Positions 8,842 to 17,887 of a stretch of 64,000 nucleotides of DNA are shown piece after piece. The translations under genes and the position numbers were made by a program. This DNA comes from Reyranella massiliensis 521. GTDB lineage: Bacteria; Pseudomonadota; Alphaproteobacteria; Reyranellales; Reyranellaceae. The notes under the pieces were generated by a model. The model was not told the DNA's origin. It worked only from the letters and a program-made list of their open reading frames with translations, and did not search any database. The stretch is from positions 3,136,729-3,200,728 of the forward strand of contig NZ_HE997181.1 in assembly GCF_000312425.1 (NCBI RefSeq), read 5' to 3'. The stretch's first letter is position 1; each line of letters opens with the position of its first letter.

Positions 8842-8870
8842 AAGGGCCGGCGCCCGAAGCGCCGGCCCTT
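8842..8870. terminator. Bidirectional terminator between convergent genes
   Basis: Perfect 12-bp stem (aagggccggcgc and gcgccggccctt) with a 5-base loop, A-rich on one side and T-rich on the other, in the 66-base gap between the MDR gene and the ABC binding protein. Confidence 0.85.
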
Positions 8871-8888
8871 TCCGTTTGCAGATGCTGG

Positions 8889-10589
8889 CTACTTGTCGAG
8901 CCAGAAAGTATCGAAGCGCACCACGTCGTAGATGCCGAAATATTCCTGCGGACGGTGGCCCTTCACATAATTGTACCAGCCGTCGTTGATCTTCTCCCAG
9001 GAAACCGGCAGCAGCGGCGGATCCTGCTCCATAATGGCCTCTGCCTGACGGATCAGGTCGAGGCGCTTCTTGGCATCGACCTCGCGGTCGATCTGCGGCA
9101 GAAGCTCGTTGAACTTCGCATTGTCCCAGGACGAATAGTTCTGCGGCCCGGTCTTGCTGTACCAGGCATTGAAGTAGTCTGACGGGTCGAGCAGCGTCGA
9201 GACGATGGCGCCGATGGCGAGATCGAACTTGCCGGTTCGAATGTCGTCGAACCACACCGACTCGACGGCCGTGCGGATATTGCATTGGACGTTGAGCGTC
9301 TGCTGCAACATCGCCTGGATGGCCTGCGACCACAGTTTGAAACTCGCGACTTCGCGCACCAGGTAGTCGAGCCCGGTGATGCCTTTGGCGTGCCCGGCCG
9401 CAGCCATCAGCGCCTTGGCTTCCTTCACCGCAGCCGTCGGGTCGGCCTGATAGCCGATCCGCTTGCTGAGTTCGGGCAACGGCGTGGCGAACTCCGAGAA
9501 GGGATAGATGAAGCCGCCGACCATCATCGGTGCGATATCCTTCACCACGTCGACCAGCACGGGCTTATCGAGTACGAGATGGAAGGCCCGGCGCACCCGG
9601 GGATCGTCGAGCGGCTTCTTCTTGTTGTTCATCCAGGTCGCCTGGATGACGCTCTGGTAGAAGTCGGTGCCCGACATGCCCTGGGTCGCCTTGACCCGGC
9701 GCTGCGATACAGGATCGAGCAGGCGGGCATAGTCGATGCGGCCGGAGAGCAGGCTGGAGCCGAGCTCGGGCGAGAACGGCAGGGCGTGATAGAACTCGAT
9801 GCCGTCGAGATAAGGCAGGCCCTTGTTCCAGTAGTTCTTGTTCTTCTCCATCACCCAGATCTCGGCCTCGACGCGGCGCTGGCTCTTGAACGGTCCGGTG
9901 CCGGGAATGTCGACGACGCGACGCAGGTTGTAGCCGTTATCTTCCAGCGTCTTCTTGCGCACGATCCCATTCCAGCCGCTGGCGATCGCCGACATGATGA
10001 AGTTGGCCGGCCGCGGCTCGGCGAGCTTGAACTGCACCGTGTACTTGTCGGGCGCGGTGATCTCTTCGACCGCGGCAAACAGCGTACTGCGCGGGATGGA
10101 AATACCCTGCGGCGGCTTGGCGATACGGTCGAAGGTCGCTTTCACGTCCTCCGACGTGAAGTCCGCGCCATCGTGGAACTGCACGTCCTTGCGCAGCATG
10201 AACGTGTAGGTCTTGTTGTCCTTGGAGATTTCCCAGCTATGGGCAAGGTCGGGGATGATCGTCTTGCCGCTGTCGCGCGGATCGCGCCGCACGAGATTGT
10301 CGAACATGCAGCCCTGGCTGCCCAGGCTGTTGATGGTGCCCGACTGATGGAAGTCGAAATGCGGCGGCCGCGAGGTGATGCCGTAGCGCAGCACGCCGCC
10401 CGCTTTGGCATTGGGCTCGGGTGCCTTGAGCTGGAATTTCGACCCGTCGAACTCGTTGGGCACGCCCTGCGCCCAAGCATGGAAAGGCAGCCCGAAAGCT
10501 CCTGCTCCACTCATGGCGCCCAAGGCGGCAGCGCCCTTGACGAATTGACGACGGTTTACGCGGGAACGCTTAGACACTTGGTCTGACAT
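8889..10589 (-). CDS. Peptide/nickel-type ABC transporter substrate-binding protein (SBP family 5)
   Basis: A 566-residue periplasmic binding protein. The start at 10589 is preceded by GGGAGGAAC at ideal spacing; the longer frame upstream looks non-coding. A Tat motif NRRQFVKG (about residues 12-19) and an Ala/Gly-rich stretch ending in AWAQG form the signal. The family-5 motif with TYTFMLRKDVQFHDGADFT is clear. It delivers oligopeptides or similar solutes to the transporter whose ATPases start divergently 108 bases away and whose permeases lie beyond them. Ligand not predictable. Confidence 0.92.
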   Translation of the reverse strand: MSDQVSKRSRVNRRQFVKGAAALGAMSGAGAFGLPFHAWAQGVPNEFDGSKFQLKAPEPNAKAGGVLRYGITSRPPHFDFHQSGTINSLGSQGCMFDNLVRRDPRDSGKTIIPDLAHSWEISKDNKTYTFMLRKDVQFHDGADFTSEDVKATFDRIAKPPQGISIPRSTLFAAVEEITAPDKYTVQFKLAEPRPANFIMSAIASGWNGIVRKKTLEDNGYNLRRVVDIPGTGPFKSQRRVEAEIWVMEKNKNYWNKGLPYLDGIEFYHALPFSPELGSSLLSGRIDYARLLDPVSQRRVKATQGMSGTDFYQSVIQATWMNNKKKPLDDPRVRRAFHLVLDKPVLVDVVKDIAPMMVGGFIYPFSEFATPLPELSKRIGYQADPTAAVKEAKALMAAAGHAKGITGLDYLVREVASFKLWSQAIQAMLQQTLNVQCNIRTAVESVWFDDIRTGKFDLAIGAIVSTLLDPSDYFNAWYSKTGPQNYSSWDNAKFNELLPQIDREVDAKKRLDLIRQAEAIMEQDPPLLPVSWEKINDGWYNYVKGHRPQEYFGIYDVVRFDTFWLDK

Positions 10590-10697
10590 GCGCCGTTCCT
10601 CCCTTTTTGGTCTTTTGCAGACCGAGCACTCTATGCTCTGATGGTTTGCCCATCTTCTTGGTGGGCCAAAACTAACACCATAAGTTGAAGGGAGTCG

Positions 10698-11723
10698 ATG
10701 GCGGCGCAAACGATCCTGCAGATCGAGGACCTCCAGACCCATTTCTTCACCGCGGTCGGCACCGTCCGCGCCGTCGATGGTGTGTCCTACTCCTTGAAGG
10801 CCGGCGAGACGCTGGGCGTCGTCGGCGAATCGGGCTGCGGCAAGAGCGTGACGGCTCTTTCCATTCTACGCCTCGTGGCAAACCCACCGGGACGCATCAT
10901 CGGCGGTGCCGTGCGCTTCGAGGGCAGGAACCTGCTGGAGATCAGCGAACCCGAGATGGAACGCATCCGCGGCAACGAAATCTCGATGATCTTCCAAGAG
11001 CCGATGACCTCGCTGAACCCGCTCTACACGGTGGGCAAGCAGATTGCGGAGGCCGTCGCCCTCCATCAGGGGTTGAACAAGCGCGATGCCTGGGATCGCG
11101 CCGTCGAGATGCTGAAGCGCGTTTCCATTCCCGAGCCGGAGCGGCGTGCCCATGCCTATCCGCACCAGCTTTCGGGCGGCATGCGGCAGCGGGTCATGAT
11201 CGCCATGGCGCTGTCCTGCAACCCCAAGGTGCTGATCGCCGACGAGCCGACCACGGCGCTCGACGTCACCATCCAGGCACAGATCCTCGACCTGATGCGC
11301 GAGCTGCAGGAGACGTTCGGCACCGCCATCATCCTGATCACCCACGACATGGGCGTGGTGGCGGAGAATGCCGACCGGGTCGTGGTCATGTACGCCGGCC
11401 GCAAGGTCGAGGAGACCGACGCTGCCCGGCTGTTCGACAATCCGGGCCACCCCTATACGCGCGGCCTGCTGGCCTCGATCCCCCATCTCGACACTGCTGC
11501 GCATAGCGACACGCGGCGCGCCCGACTTAACGAAATCAGGGGCATGGTGCCCTCGCTCTTCAACCTGCCACAGGGCTGCAGCTTCGCCCCGCGTTGCAGC
11601 CTGGCCAGCGACCGCTGCCGGGAGGCCCGGCCGCCGCTCGAGGAGCAGCGGCCCGGCCACTGGATCGCCTGCTGGCATGCCGACAAGGTGCTAGCCGGCA
11701 TGCTCGTTGGGGCCGGCGCATGA
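10698..11723 (+). CDS. dppD: Oligopeptide/dipeptide ABC transporter ATP-binding protein (DppD type)
   Basis: A 341-residue ATPase. Walker A GESGCGKS is at 43-50, the Q-loop glutamine near 100 (IFQEP), the signature LSGGMRQR near 158-165 and Walker B VLIADEP near 178-184. The C-terminal oligopeptide-transporter extension with a Cys cluster ([15 protein letters not shown]) is present; in this family these cysteines can bind an Fe-S cluster. It overlaps the next ATPase by ATGA, so the two are translationally coupled and likely form the heterodimer that powers the transporter. Confidence 0.93.
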   Translation: MAAQTILQIEDLQTHFFTAVGTVRAVDGVSYSLKAGETLGVVGESGCGKSVTALSILRLVANPPGRIIGGAVRFEGRNLLEISEPEMERIRGNEISMIFQEPMTSLNPLYTVGKQIAEAVALHQGLNKRDAWDRAVEMLKRVSIPEPERRAHAYPHQLSGGMRQRVMIAMALSCNPKVLIADEPTTALDVTIQAQILDLMRELQETFGTAIILITHDMGVVAENADRVVVMYAGRKVEETDAARLFDNPGHPYTRGLLASIPHLDTAAHSDTRRARLNEIRGMVPSLFNLPQGCSFAPRCSLASDRCREARPPLEEQRPGHWIACWHADKVLAGMLVGAGA

Positions 11724-12721
11724 CGCCGCTGCTCGAAGTCGACGGCCTGAAGAAACACTTTCCCATCCGCAAAGGGTTCTTCAGCCGCGCCTCTGGAAGT
11801 GTCTACGCCGTCGACGGCGTCTCATTCTCGATCGGCCGCGGCGAGACGCTCGGGCTGGTCGGCGAATCGGGGTGCGGCAAATCCACGGTCGGACGCACCG
11901 TGCTCCGGCTTCTGGAACCGACCCAGGGCACCATCAAAGTCGCGGGCCAGGACATCACCCAGCTCGATAGCCAGGATCTGCTGCCCTACCGGCGGCGGCT
12001 GCAGATGATCTACCAGGACCCCTACGCGTCGCTCAATCCACGCATGACGGCCGGCGAGATCGTTGGGGAGCCGCTGCTCGTCCACGATCTCGGCGCACCG
12101 GAAGAACGCAAGGAACGTGTCGCGGCCCTGTTCGAGCGCGTCGGCCTGCGGCCGGAAGCCGTGAACGCCTATCCGCACGAATTCTCCGGCGGCCAGCGCC
12201 AGCGCATCGGTATCGCCCGGGCACTCTCGCTCAAGCCGGAGCTGATCGTGGGCGACGAGCCGGTCTCGGCCTTAGACGTGTCGATCCAGGCGCAGATCAT
12301 CAACCTGCTGATGGACCTGCAGGACGAGTTCAAGCTCTCCTACCTCTTCGTGGCCCACGATCTCGCGGTGGTTGAACATATCAGCCACCGGGTCGCCGTG
12401 ATGTATCTCGGCCGCATCGTCGAGATGACTGATAAGCGGAGCCTGTTCGAGATGCCGCTGCATCCCTACAGCGAGGCGCTGCTGTCGGCCGTGCCGATCC
12501 CCAAGTCGAGCGCCCGCGGCCGCAAGCGCGTGATCCTGACCGGCGACGTGCCGAGCCCGATCAATCCGCCGTCCGGCTGCCATTTCCACACGCGCTGCCC
12601 CTATGCCATGCCGCGCTGCAAGACCGAGGTGCCGGCCCTTCGCGAAGTCATTCCGGGCCACCTCGCATCATGCCATCTGCACGACGGCGGCGTGAGGTCT
12701 CCCCTAGCAGCGGCGTCCTAG
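11720..12721 (+). CDS. dppF: Oligopeptide/dipeptide ABC transporter ATP-binding protein (DppF type)
   Basis: A 333-residue ATPase starting in the ATGA overlap with dppD. Walker [10 protein letters not shown] is at 48-56, the signature [15 protein letters not shown] in mid-protein and Walker [14 protein letters not shown] after it; the C-terminal extension carries [15 protein letters not shown]. Its TAG stop occupies 12719-12721 and shares the palindrome CTAG with the stop of the convergent permease gene, leaving no room for a terminator. Confidence 0.93.
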   Translation: MTPLLEVDGLKKHFPIRKGFFSRASGSVYAVDGVSFSIGRGETLGLVGESGCGKSTVGRTVLRLLEPTQGTIKVAGQDITQLDSQDLLPYRRRLQMIYQDPYASLNPRMTAGEIVGEPLLVHDLGAPEERKERVAALFERVGLRPEAVNAYPHEFSGGQRQRIGIARALSLKPELIVGDEPVSALDVSIQAQIINLLMDLQDEFKLSYLFVAHDLAVVEHISHRVAVMYLGRIVEMTDKRSLFEMPLHPYSEALLSAVPIPKSSARGRKRVILTGDVPSPINPPSGCHFHTRCPYAMPRCKTEVPALREVIPGHLASCHLHDGGVRSPLAAAS

Positions 12722-13614
12722 ACCGAACCGCGCAGGCGTGGGTCAAGCAGGTCTCGTATCCCGTCGCCCAGAAGGTTGAAGGCCAGCACCGTGACAGTGA
12801 TGGCGAGGCCGGGAAACAGAACCAGCCACCAGGGCGGCACGAGTCCTGCGTTCAGCGAATCGGCCAGCATGTTGCCCCAGGTCGGCATCGGTGGCGGGAT
12901 GCCGACGCCCAGGAAGCCCAGCGACGCCTCGATCACGATGGCAACGCCGAGATGGGTTGTCGCGAGGATCAGGTAAGGCGCCACGCACTGCGGCAGGATA
13001 TGGCGGAACATCAGGCGCTTGTGCGAGGCGCCGATGCCGCGTGCGGCCTCGACATACTGCATCTCCTTGAGCGACAGCACGACCGAGCGGATGACGCGCC
13101 CGCCGAACGGAATGCGCGTAATGGCAATCGCGACGATGACGGTCGCGAGGCCGCCGCCCAGCGCCATGGCGATGGCCATGGCCAGGATCAGGTCGGGAAA
13201 GGATTGCAGGAACTCGATGACCCTCTGGCTCACCATGTCGAAACGACCGCCGAAATAGCCGCAGGCCAGCCCCCACAGCGCCCCGACCGTCGTGCCGAAC
13301 AACACCGCGCCGAGCGCCACAGTGAGCGACGTCTGGCTGCCGTAGATGACGCGGCTCAGCGTGTCGCGGCCGATCTGGTCGGTACCGAACCAGTGCTTCT
13401 CGTCGGGCGGCTTCTGCATCGCACGAAAGTCGGACTTGAGCGGTGGATAGGGCGCAATCACGGGTGCCGCGACGGCCATGGCGACGATCAAGGCTGCCAC
13501 CACGCCCCAGAAGGCCGAGAACGGCGCGCGGCGAAAGAACGACCCGAAGGTGCGCAGGGCCGCTCGCAGGCGCGATGGCTGGGCGGTAACTGGCGCGGCG
13601 ACGGTCGCTGTCAT
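12718..13614 (-). CDS. dppC: Peptide-type ABC transporter permease (DppC type)
   Basis: A 298-residue inner-membrane permease with about six helices. The N-terminal OppC region includes [21 protein letters not shown], and the ATPase-contacting EAA-like loop is [20 protein letters not shown]. It pairs with the DppB-type permease, overlapping it by ATGA (13611-13614). The gene runs against the dppDF ATPases, an unusual arrangement for a transporter whose genes are normally collinear. Confidence 0.93.
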   Translation of the reverse strand: MTATVAAPVTAQPSRLRAALRTFGSFFRRAPFSAFWGVVAALIVAMAVAAPVIAPYPPLKSDFRAMQKPPDEKHWFGTDQIGRDTLSRVIYGSQTSLTVALGAVLFGTTVGALWGLACGYFGGRFDMVSQRVIEFLQSFPDLILAMAIAMALGGGLATVIVAIAITRIPFGGRVIRSVVLSLKEMQYVEAARGIGASHKRLMFRHILPQCVAPYLILATTHLGVAIVIEASLGFLGVGIPPPMPTWGNMLADSLNAGLVPPWWLVLFPGLAITVTVLAFNLLGDGIRDLLDPRLRGSV

Positions 13615-14567
13615 TGGTAGCGGATCCTCGGGTCCAGGAGCGCGATGGTGACATCGACCAGGATGTTCAGCCCCACGAACACCACGGCATAGAGGAACAC
13701 CAGGTTCTGCATGACGAAGACGTCGCGCTCGTTCACGGCCGTGAACATGGCGTAGCCCAGCCCCGGTGTGGCGAAGGCCCGCTCGACGGGGATCGATCCG
13801 GCCAGCACCAGCCCCAGCAGCACGCCCGACAGGGTAATGACGGGCAGGAGCGCGTTGGGCAACGCATGCAGCGCAATCACCAGCTTGCCGTTCAACCCCT
13901 TGGCACGTGCCGTCCGCACATAGTCCTCACGGATCACTTCGAGAAGGCTGGAGCGCGCCATGCGGGCGATATAGGCCGCCTGCCCCAGGCCCAGCACGAC
14001 GGCCGGCCCGATGACGATCTGCAGGTTGCTCCACGGGTCCGCCAGCAGCGAGACGCCGGCCATCGGCGCGCGGTAGCCAAACCAGAAGAGCAGGCCCAGC
14101 ACGATCAGCATGCCGACCCAAAAGCCCGGCACGGCAATGAAAAGGATGCTGGTGAAGCGCGCCACGCTGTCGGCGATGCTGTTGGGGCGCAGCGCGCTTA
14201 TGATCGCGACCGGGATGCCGACGAGCCACGACAGGACCACGGAAATGATGGCGATTTCCGCTGTCAGGGGACCGCGCCGCAGGATCATCTCGGCGACGCT
14301 CTCGGAGCGGAAGAACGAACGGCCGAAGTCGCCGCGCAGGATGTCCCTTACCCAGTTGAGATACTGCACCCACAACGGGTCGCTCAACCCCAGCTCGTCC
14401 ATGTAGTGGGCGCGCTGCTCGTCGGTGAGCTTGGTCATGCCCTCGGCGCCGAAGATCGCGACCAGCGGATCGCCCGGCAGGATACGCATGACCACGAAGA
14501 CCATGATCGATACGCCGACAATCGTCAGCGCGCCGAAAACCAGCCGCCGCGCGACATAGCTGTACAT
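13611..14567 (-). CDS. dppB: Peptide-type ABC transporter permease (DppB type)
   Basis: A 318-residue permease beginning MYSYVARRLVFGALTIVGVS, typical of DppB/OppB, with about six membrane segments and the EAA-like loop YVRTARAKGLNGKLVIALHA. It is the first gene of the minus-strand dppB-dppC pair. Together with the binding protein and two ATPases in this region the transporter is complete. The 85 bases upstream of the start show no obvious operator. Confidence 0.93.
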   Translation of the reverse strand: MYSYVARRLVFGALTIVGVSIMVFVVMRILPGDPLVAIFGAEGMTKLTDEQRAHYMDELGLSDPLWVQYLNWVRDILRGDFGRSFFRSESVAEMILRRGPLTAEIAIISVVLSWLVGIPVAIISALRPNSIADSVARFTSILFIAVPGFWVGMLIVLGLLFWFGYRAPMAGVSLLADPWSNLQIVIGPAVVLGLGQAAYIARMARSSLLEVIREDYVRTARAKGLNGKLVIALHALPNALLPVITLSGVLLGLVLAGSIPVERAFATPGLGYAMFTAVNERDVFVMQNLVFLYAVVFVGLNILVDVTIALLDPRIRYQ

Positions 14568-14652
14568 GGCGTCGCCTCCCTGGGCGGCATTGTCCGATCC
14601 GCCTTCGAGGGCGGTATTTGTCGAGGATTAGGCCATATCCCGCACCGGCGCG

Positions 14653-14968
14653 CTACGCCATCGTCGGCATATCAGCGGCATCGTGCCCATAGAGCCAGGT
14701 CATCGCATCGAGCGAGCGGTCACCCGAGCTCGCCATGGCGGCATCGTGCTCCTGCTGCTTCGGACCGTCGGGCAGATGAAAGCGCACGCGGTTGGCCGCA
14801 CTCGCCTCCTGCAGGCGCGTCGCACGTGGCTTGCGCAGCGCTTCGTAGCCGCTCAAAGCCGCCGGCAGGTCGTCGTCGTCCGGCCGTGCCGACAGGATCG
14901 ACGTCAGCGCGCGGGCAGGGTCATGCCAACCGGCCCGCCCCCGCGATCAGGACGGGGACGTGGCGCAT
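14653..14968 (-). pseudogene. Internally deleted remnant of a FAD-dependent (salicylate hydroxylase-like) monooxygenase
   Basis: Just after the TGA of the luciferase-like gene an ATG at 14968 encodes MRHVPVLIAGAG, the start of a Rossmann FAD-binding site, then runs into a stop. One base-shift away, the next residues would read PVGMTL, completing the expected GAGPVGMT. About 20 bases further a second frame, open from 14946 to 14653, encodes the typical end of the same family: DLPAALSGYEALRKPRATR, then NRVRFHLPDGP and MTWLYGHDA. The roughly 300 or more residues between (substrate domain, GD motif) are missing. So one ancestral gene suffered a large in-gene deletion plus a frameshift. No function is expected. 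Confidence 0.75.
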
Positions 14969-14969
14969 C

Positions 14970-16202
14970 TCACGCCCGTTTCGCCGTCGCTTCCTTCTCG
15001 GCCATCTTCTGCTTAAGCTGCTCCGGCGTCAGCCGGACAATGTGCTCGTTCTGATGGCTGTAGATGTCGTACTTCTGGACATCGAGATCCTCGAGCACGA
15101 TCTCGCGGTTCATCACCTTCTGCTTCCACTGCAGATGCTCGGCCTCGGCGGCGTGGAACTCGGGCATCACTTCCCTGGCGAACAGCTCCAGCGAGGAACA
15201 GATGTCCTCATGGCTGGTCTTGCCGGCTTGGTTCAGCAGGATCACCTGATCGACCCGGCTCGCCTGGAACTGGCGCAGCTTCCTGCGGATCGTCTCGGGT
15301 GAACCGATCAGGCCCGACTCCAGTGCCTTCTTCTCCTCCGGGCCGCCGCGCCAGGCCTGGTATTCCTTCCAGAGGTCGGACGTGCCCGGCGCATCGACGC
15401 CTTTGCGGCCGTAGTAGCTCAACGCGAAGATGAAGAAAGTCCAGCCGGCCGCCTTGGCCTCGGCTTCCTCGTCGGTGGCCGCGCACATGAAGCCCGAGAC
15501 CATCGCAACGTTGGGATTGCTGGGATAGTCCGCGAGCTTCCGCGAGTTGTTCAGCAGGTTGTTGTAGTACTTGTGCACCCAGGCGCGCGCTGCTTCCGGC
15601 GTCACGAAGGTGAAGCCGAGCGCGCCCATGCCCCACTCGCCCGCCTTGCCGATGGTCTGGATGTTCGAGCAGGCGACCCATAGCGGCGGATGCGGCTTCT
15701 GGAACGGCTTGGGAATGACGTTGCGCGCCGGGAAGTCGTAATACTGGCCGTGAAACTCCCAGCTTTCCTTGGTGAACATCGGGACGATGGCCTTTACGGC
15801 CTCCTCCCATCGCTCGCGCTTGTCGCGCACGCGGATGTTGAAGGGATGCAGCTCGGCCGGCCCCGCGGCCTCGCCCATGCCGAGTTCGACCCGGCCGCCC
15901 GACAGCAGGTCAAGCGTCGCCACCTTCTCGGCCACGCGGTGCGGCTGGTTGGTGGTGAGCTGGATCACGCCATGGCCCAGCCGGATGCGCTTGGTGCGCT
16001 GGCTGGCGGCCCCCAGGAACACTTCCGGCGCAGAGGAGTGGGAATATTCCTCGAGGAAGTGATGCTCGACCTCCCAGGCGTAGTCGTAGCCCAGCCGATC
16101 CGCGAGCTCGATCTGCGTCAGCGAGTCCTGCAGGAGCTGGTACTCGCTCTTCTCGCCCCATGGCCGCGGAAGCTGGTGCTCATAGAAAATGCCGAACTTC
16201 AT
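14970..16202 (-). CDS. LLM class flavin-dependent oxidoreductase (luciferase-like monooxygenase)
   Basis: A 410-residue TIM-barrel protein of the bacterial luciferase family. It begins MKFGIFYEHQLPRPWGE, with HHFLEEYSHSSAPEVFLGA and RIRLGHGVIQLTTNQPHRVA typical of the long-chain alkane/luciferase subgroup. These enzymes use reduced flavin from a separate reductase plus O2 to oxidise organic substrates. It starts 9 bases after the hydrolase gene and its stop is one base before the start of the degenerate FAD monooxygenase, so the three formed an operon. Substrate unknown. Confidence 0.9.
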   Translation of the reverse strand: MKFGIFYEHQLPRPWGEKSEYQLLQDSLTQIELADRLGYDYAWEVEHHFLEEYSHSSAPEVFLGAASQRTKRIRLGHGVIQLTTNQPHRVAEKVATLDLLSGGRVELGMGEAAGPAELHPFNIRVRDKRERWEEAVKAIVPMFTKESWEFHGQYYDFPARNVIPKPFQKPHPPLWVACSNIQTIGKAGEWGMGALGFTFVTPEAARAWVHKYYNNLLNNSRKLADYPSNPNVAMVSGFMCAATDEEAEAKAAGWTFFIFALSYYGRKGVDAPGTSDLWKEYQAWRGGPEEKKALESGLIGSPETIRRKLRQFQASRVDQVILLNQAGKTSHEDICSSLELFAREVMPEFHAAEAEHLQWKQKVMNREIVLEDLDVQKYDIYSHQNEHIVRLTPEQLKQKMAEKEATAKRA

Positions 16203-16211
16203 GGCTGCCCC

Positions 16212-17096
16212 TTACGCTGCTTTGCAAAAGGCCGAGATGCTCTCGACCAGCTTCGGCACCATCTCCTTCGGCAGGTCGTGACCCCAGCCGGGATGGACCT
16301 CGATCTTGGCGCCCGGCACGAGGCTCGCGACGTCGCGGCCGCAATCGACCGGCAGCAGCGGGTCGTCGGCGCCATGCAGGACCAGCGTCGGGACCTTCAC
16401 GGTCTTGAGAAGATCGGTGCGCGGACCGGAGGCCATCACCGCGAGATACTGGCGCGCGGCACCTTCGGGATAGTAGCGGCGGTCGACGTTGCGCTCGACC
16501 AGCGCGCGCAGCTCGGTTGGATCGACAGGATACGCCGGACTTCCGATCACGGTGCGCAGCATCATGCCATGGGCGACGAGCTGCTCGCGCGCCGGGCCTT
16601 CCGGCACCGCCGAAAGCATCGCCACGGCCTCGGGCTTGCCCATCGGCAGGCCGGGCCGGCCGCTGGTCGACATGATCGAGACCAGGGAAAGCGTGCGTTG
16701 TGGGTACTTGGCCGCAAGGATCTGCGCGATCATGCCGCCCATCGAGGCGCCGACCATATGGGCACGGTCGATCCCCAGTGCGTCGAGCAGGCCGATCGCG
16801 TCGGCGGCCATGTCGTCGAGCAGATAGGGCGTGTCGACCTTTTCGCCTTTCATCAGCTTGGCGAACGACCCCATCAGGTCGGGCATGCCCCACTTTCCGA
16901 AATCGGTAGAAAGACCGACGTCGCGATTGTCGTAGCGCACGACGAAGAAGCCCTTGGCCGCCAGACCTTCGCAGAACGACTCCGGCCAGAGCGTGAGCTG
17001 TGCGCCCAGCCCCATGATCAGAAGCAGCGCGGGATCGCTTTTCTTGCCGAAGGTCTCGTACTCGATCTCGATGCCGTTGGCCCTAGTCTTCGTCAC
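16212..17096 (-). CDS. Alpha/beta hydrolase
   Basis: A 294-residue hydrolase using a GTG start at 17096, chosen because GGAGG lies 7 bases upstream and homology-like sequence begins there (TKTRANGIEIEYETFG). The nucleophile elbow is GASMGG with Ser118; the acid-region VLHGADDPLLPVDCG and the late His in HPGWGHDLP complete the likely triad. It resembles ester/lactone hydrolases near oxygenases, fitting hydrolysis of a product of the adjacent luciferase-like enzyme. A 22-base gap separates it from the upstream NDUFAF6-like gene. Confidence 0.88.
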   Translation of the reverse strand: MTKTRANGIEIEYETFGKKSDPALLLIMGLGAQLTLWPESFCEGLAAKGFFVVRYDNRDVGLSTDFGKWGMPDLMGSFAKLMKGEKVDTPYLLDDMAADAIGLLDALGIDRAHMVGASMGGMIAQILAAKYPQRTLSLVSIMSTSGRPGLPMGKPEAVAMLSAVPEGPAREQLVAHGMMLRTVIGSPAYPVDPTELRALVERNVDRRYYPEGAARQYLAVMASGPRTDLLKTVKVPTLVLHGADDPLLPVDCGRDVASLVPGAKIEVHPGWGHDLPKEMVPKLVESISAFCKAA

Positions 17097-17118
17097 GCTT
17101 CCTCCGTCTTTCCTCGCG

Positions 17119-17778
17119 TCAGTATGTGCCGCGCTTGGCGGCCCACCAATAGGCCAGCGGCAGACGCAGCGGCCCCATCGGCCTGCCCAGCGAAAGGGCG
17201 GGCAGCAGGATCGGCAGCGCCGCGGGGTCGATCCTGTGGCGCAGCGCACGCGCATCCCCCAGCAACGAGTCGCGCTCCGGTCCCTCACCCATCAGCCACG
17301 CCGCCGCGACGGCGTGTGCCGCCTGCTGCGAGTGGGGATCGGCTGCGCCCAGGACCTGGAGTTCGAGATCGGCGAGCGCGTGGCCTGCGCGCATCACGTC
17401 GAGCGGACCGTCGATCTCTTCCTCCCGCGCGTCGATCAAAGCCCTGAGCTTCTCGACAGTGATTCCATGCCGCCTGACGATTTCGCTCAGCGATTCAACA
17501 ATGGGTTGGGCGCGCGGTGTTCCTGAGCCGGCAGCCTCGGCGACGGCCTCCCGCCACCACTCCAATCGAATGCGCGCCAGCATCGGTTCACGAGTCACGG
17601 TGCGCGTGCGGGCGAGTTCATGGTCGAACGCCAGCAGCGCCAGGAGGCCGGTTCGCGCAGGCTCGGGCGCAAAAAGCGCGGCCAGGAAACGATCGCGGTC
17701 GGCTCCCCGCACGAGGTCGAGCACGTAGCGGTGTGAGGCGTCGGGCGCGCGGTAGGGGCCAATATATGCAGGAGACAT
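17119..17778 (-). CDS. Squalene/phytoene synthase family protein (NDUFAF6-like)
   Basis: A 219-residue, all-helical protein of the phytoene-synthase fold (LLALLAFDHELARTR, RIRLEWWREAV). The two aspartate-rich DxxxD Mg-prenyl-diphosphate sites of true synthases are not seen, and the protein is shorter than a synthase (about 290-350), so it is probably not a carotenoid or hopanoid enzyme. The human relative NDUFAF6 is a complex I assembly factor. Its closeness to the Mth938 (NDUFAF3-like) gene and secDF supports a role in membrane-complex assembly; this is inference. Confidence 0.75.
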   Translation of the reverse strand: MSPAYIGPYRAPDASHRYVLDLVRGADRDRFLAALFAPEPARTGLLALLAFDHELARTRTVTREPMLARIRLEWWREAVAEAAGSGTPRAQPIVESLSEIVRRHGITVEKLRALIDAREEEIDGPLDVMRAGHALADLELQVLGAADPHSQQAAHAVAAAWLMGEGPERDSLLGDARALRHRIDPAALPILLPALSLGRPMGPLRLPLAYWWAAKRGTY

Positions 17779-17887
17779 GCGTGGATAAGCTCAGACCTGC
17801 GACCGTTGAACGCAGGCCGCTATGAGTTTACAATATGACGATCGAGGATTCATCAATCCCATCAACAAGATAAAGGGGATGTTTAAC

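Noticed and set aside
10590-10697. Operator or riboswitch in the divergent gap between the peptide-binding protein and dppD
   Set aside because: Only imperfect short repeats are visible and no known RNA fold could be recognised.
13614-17447. Very long plus-strand open frames (562 and 585 codons) opposite the dppB/LLM/hydrolase genes
   Set aside because: They are antisense to genes with clear families, rich in Arg/His/Ala/Gly as expected for GC-rich shadow frames, and match no family.
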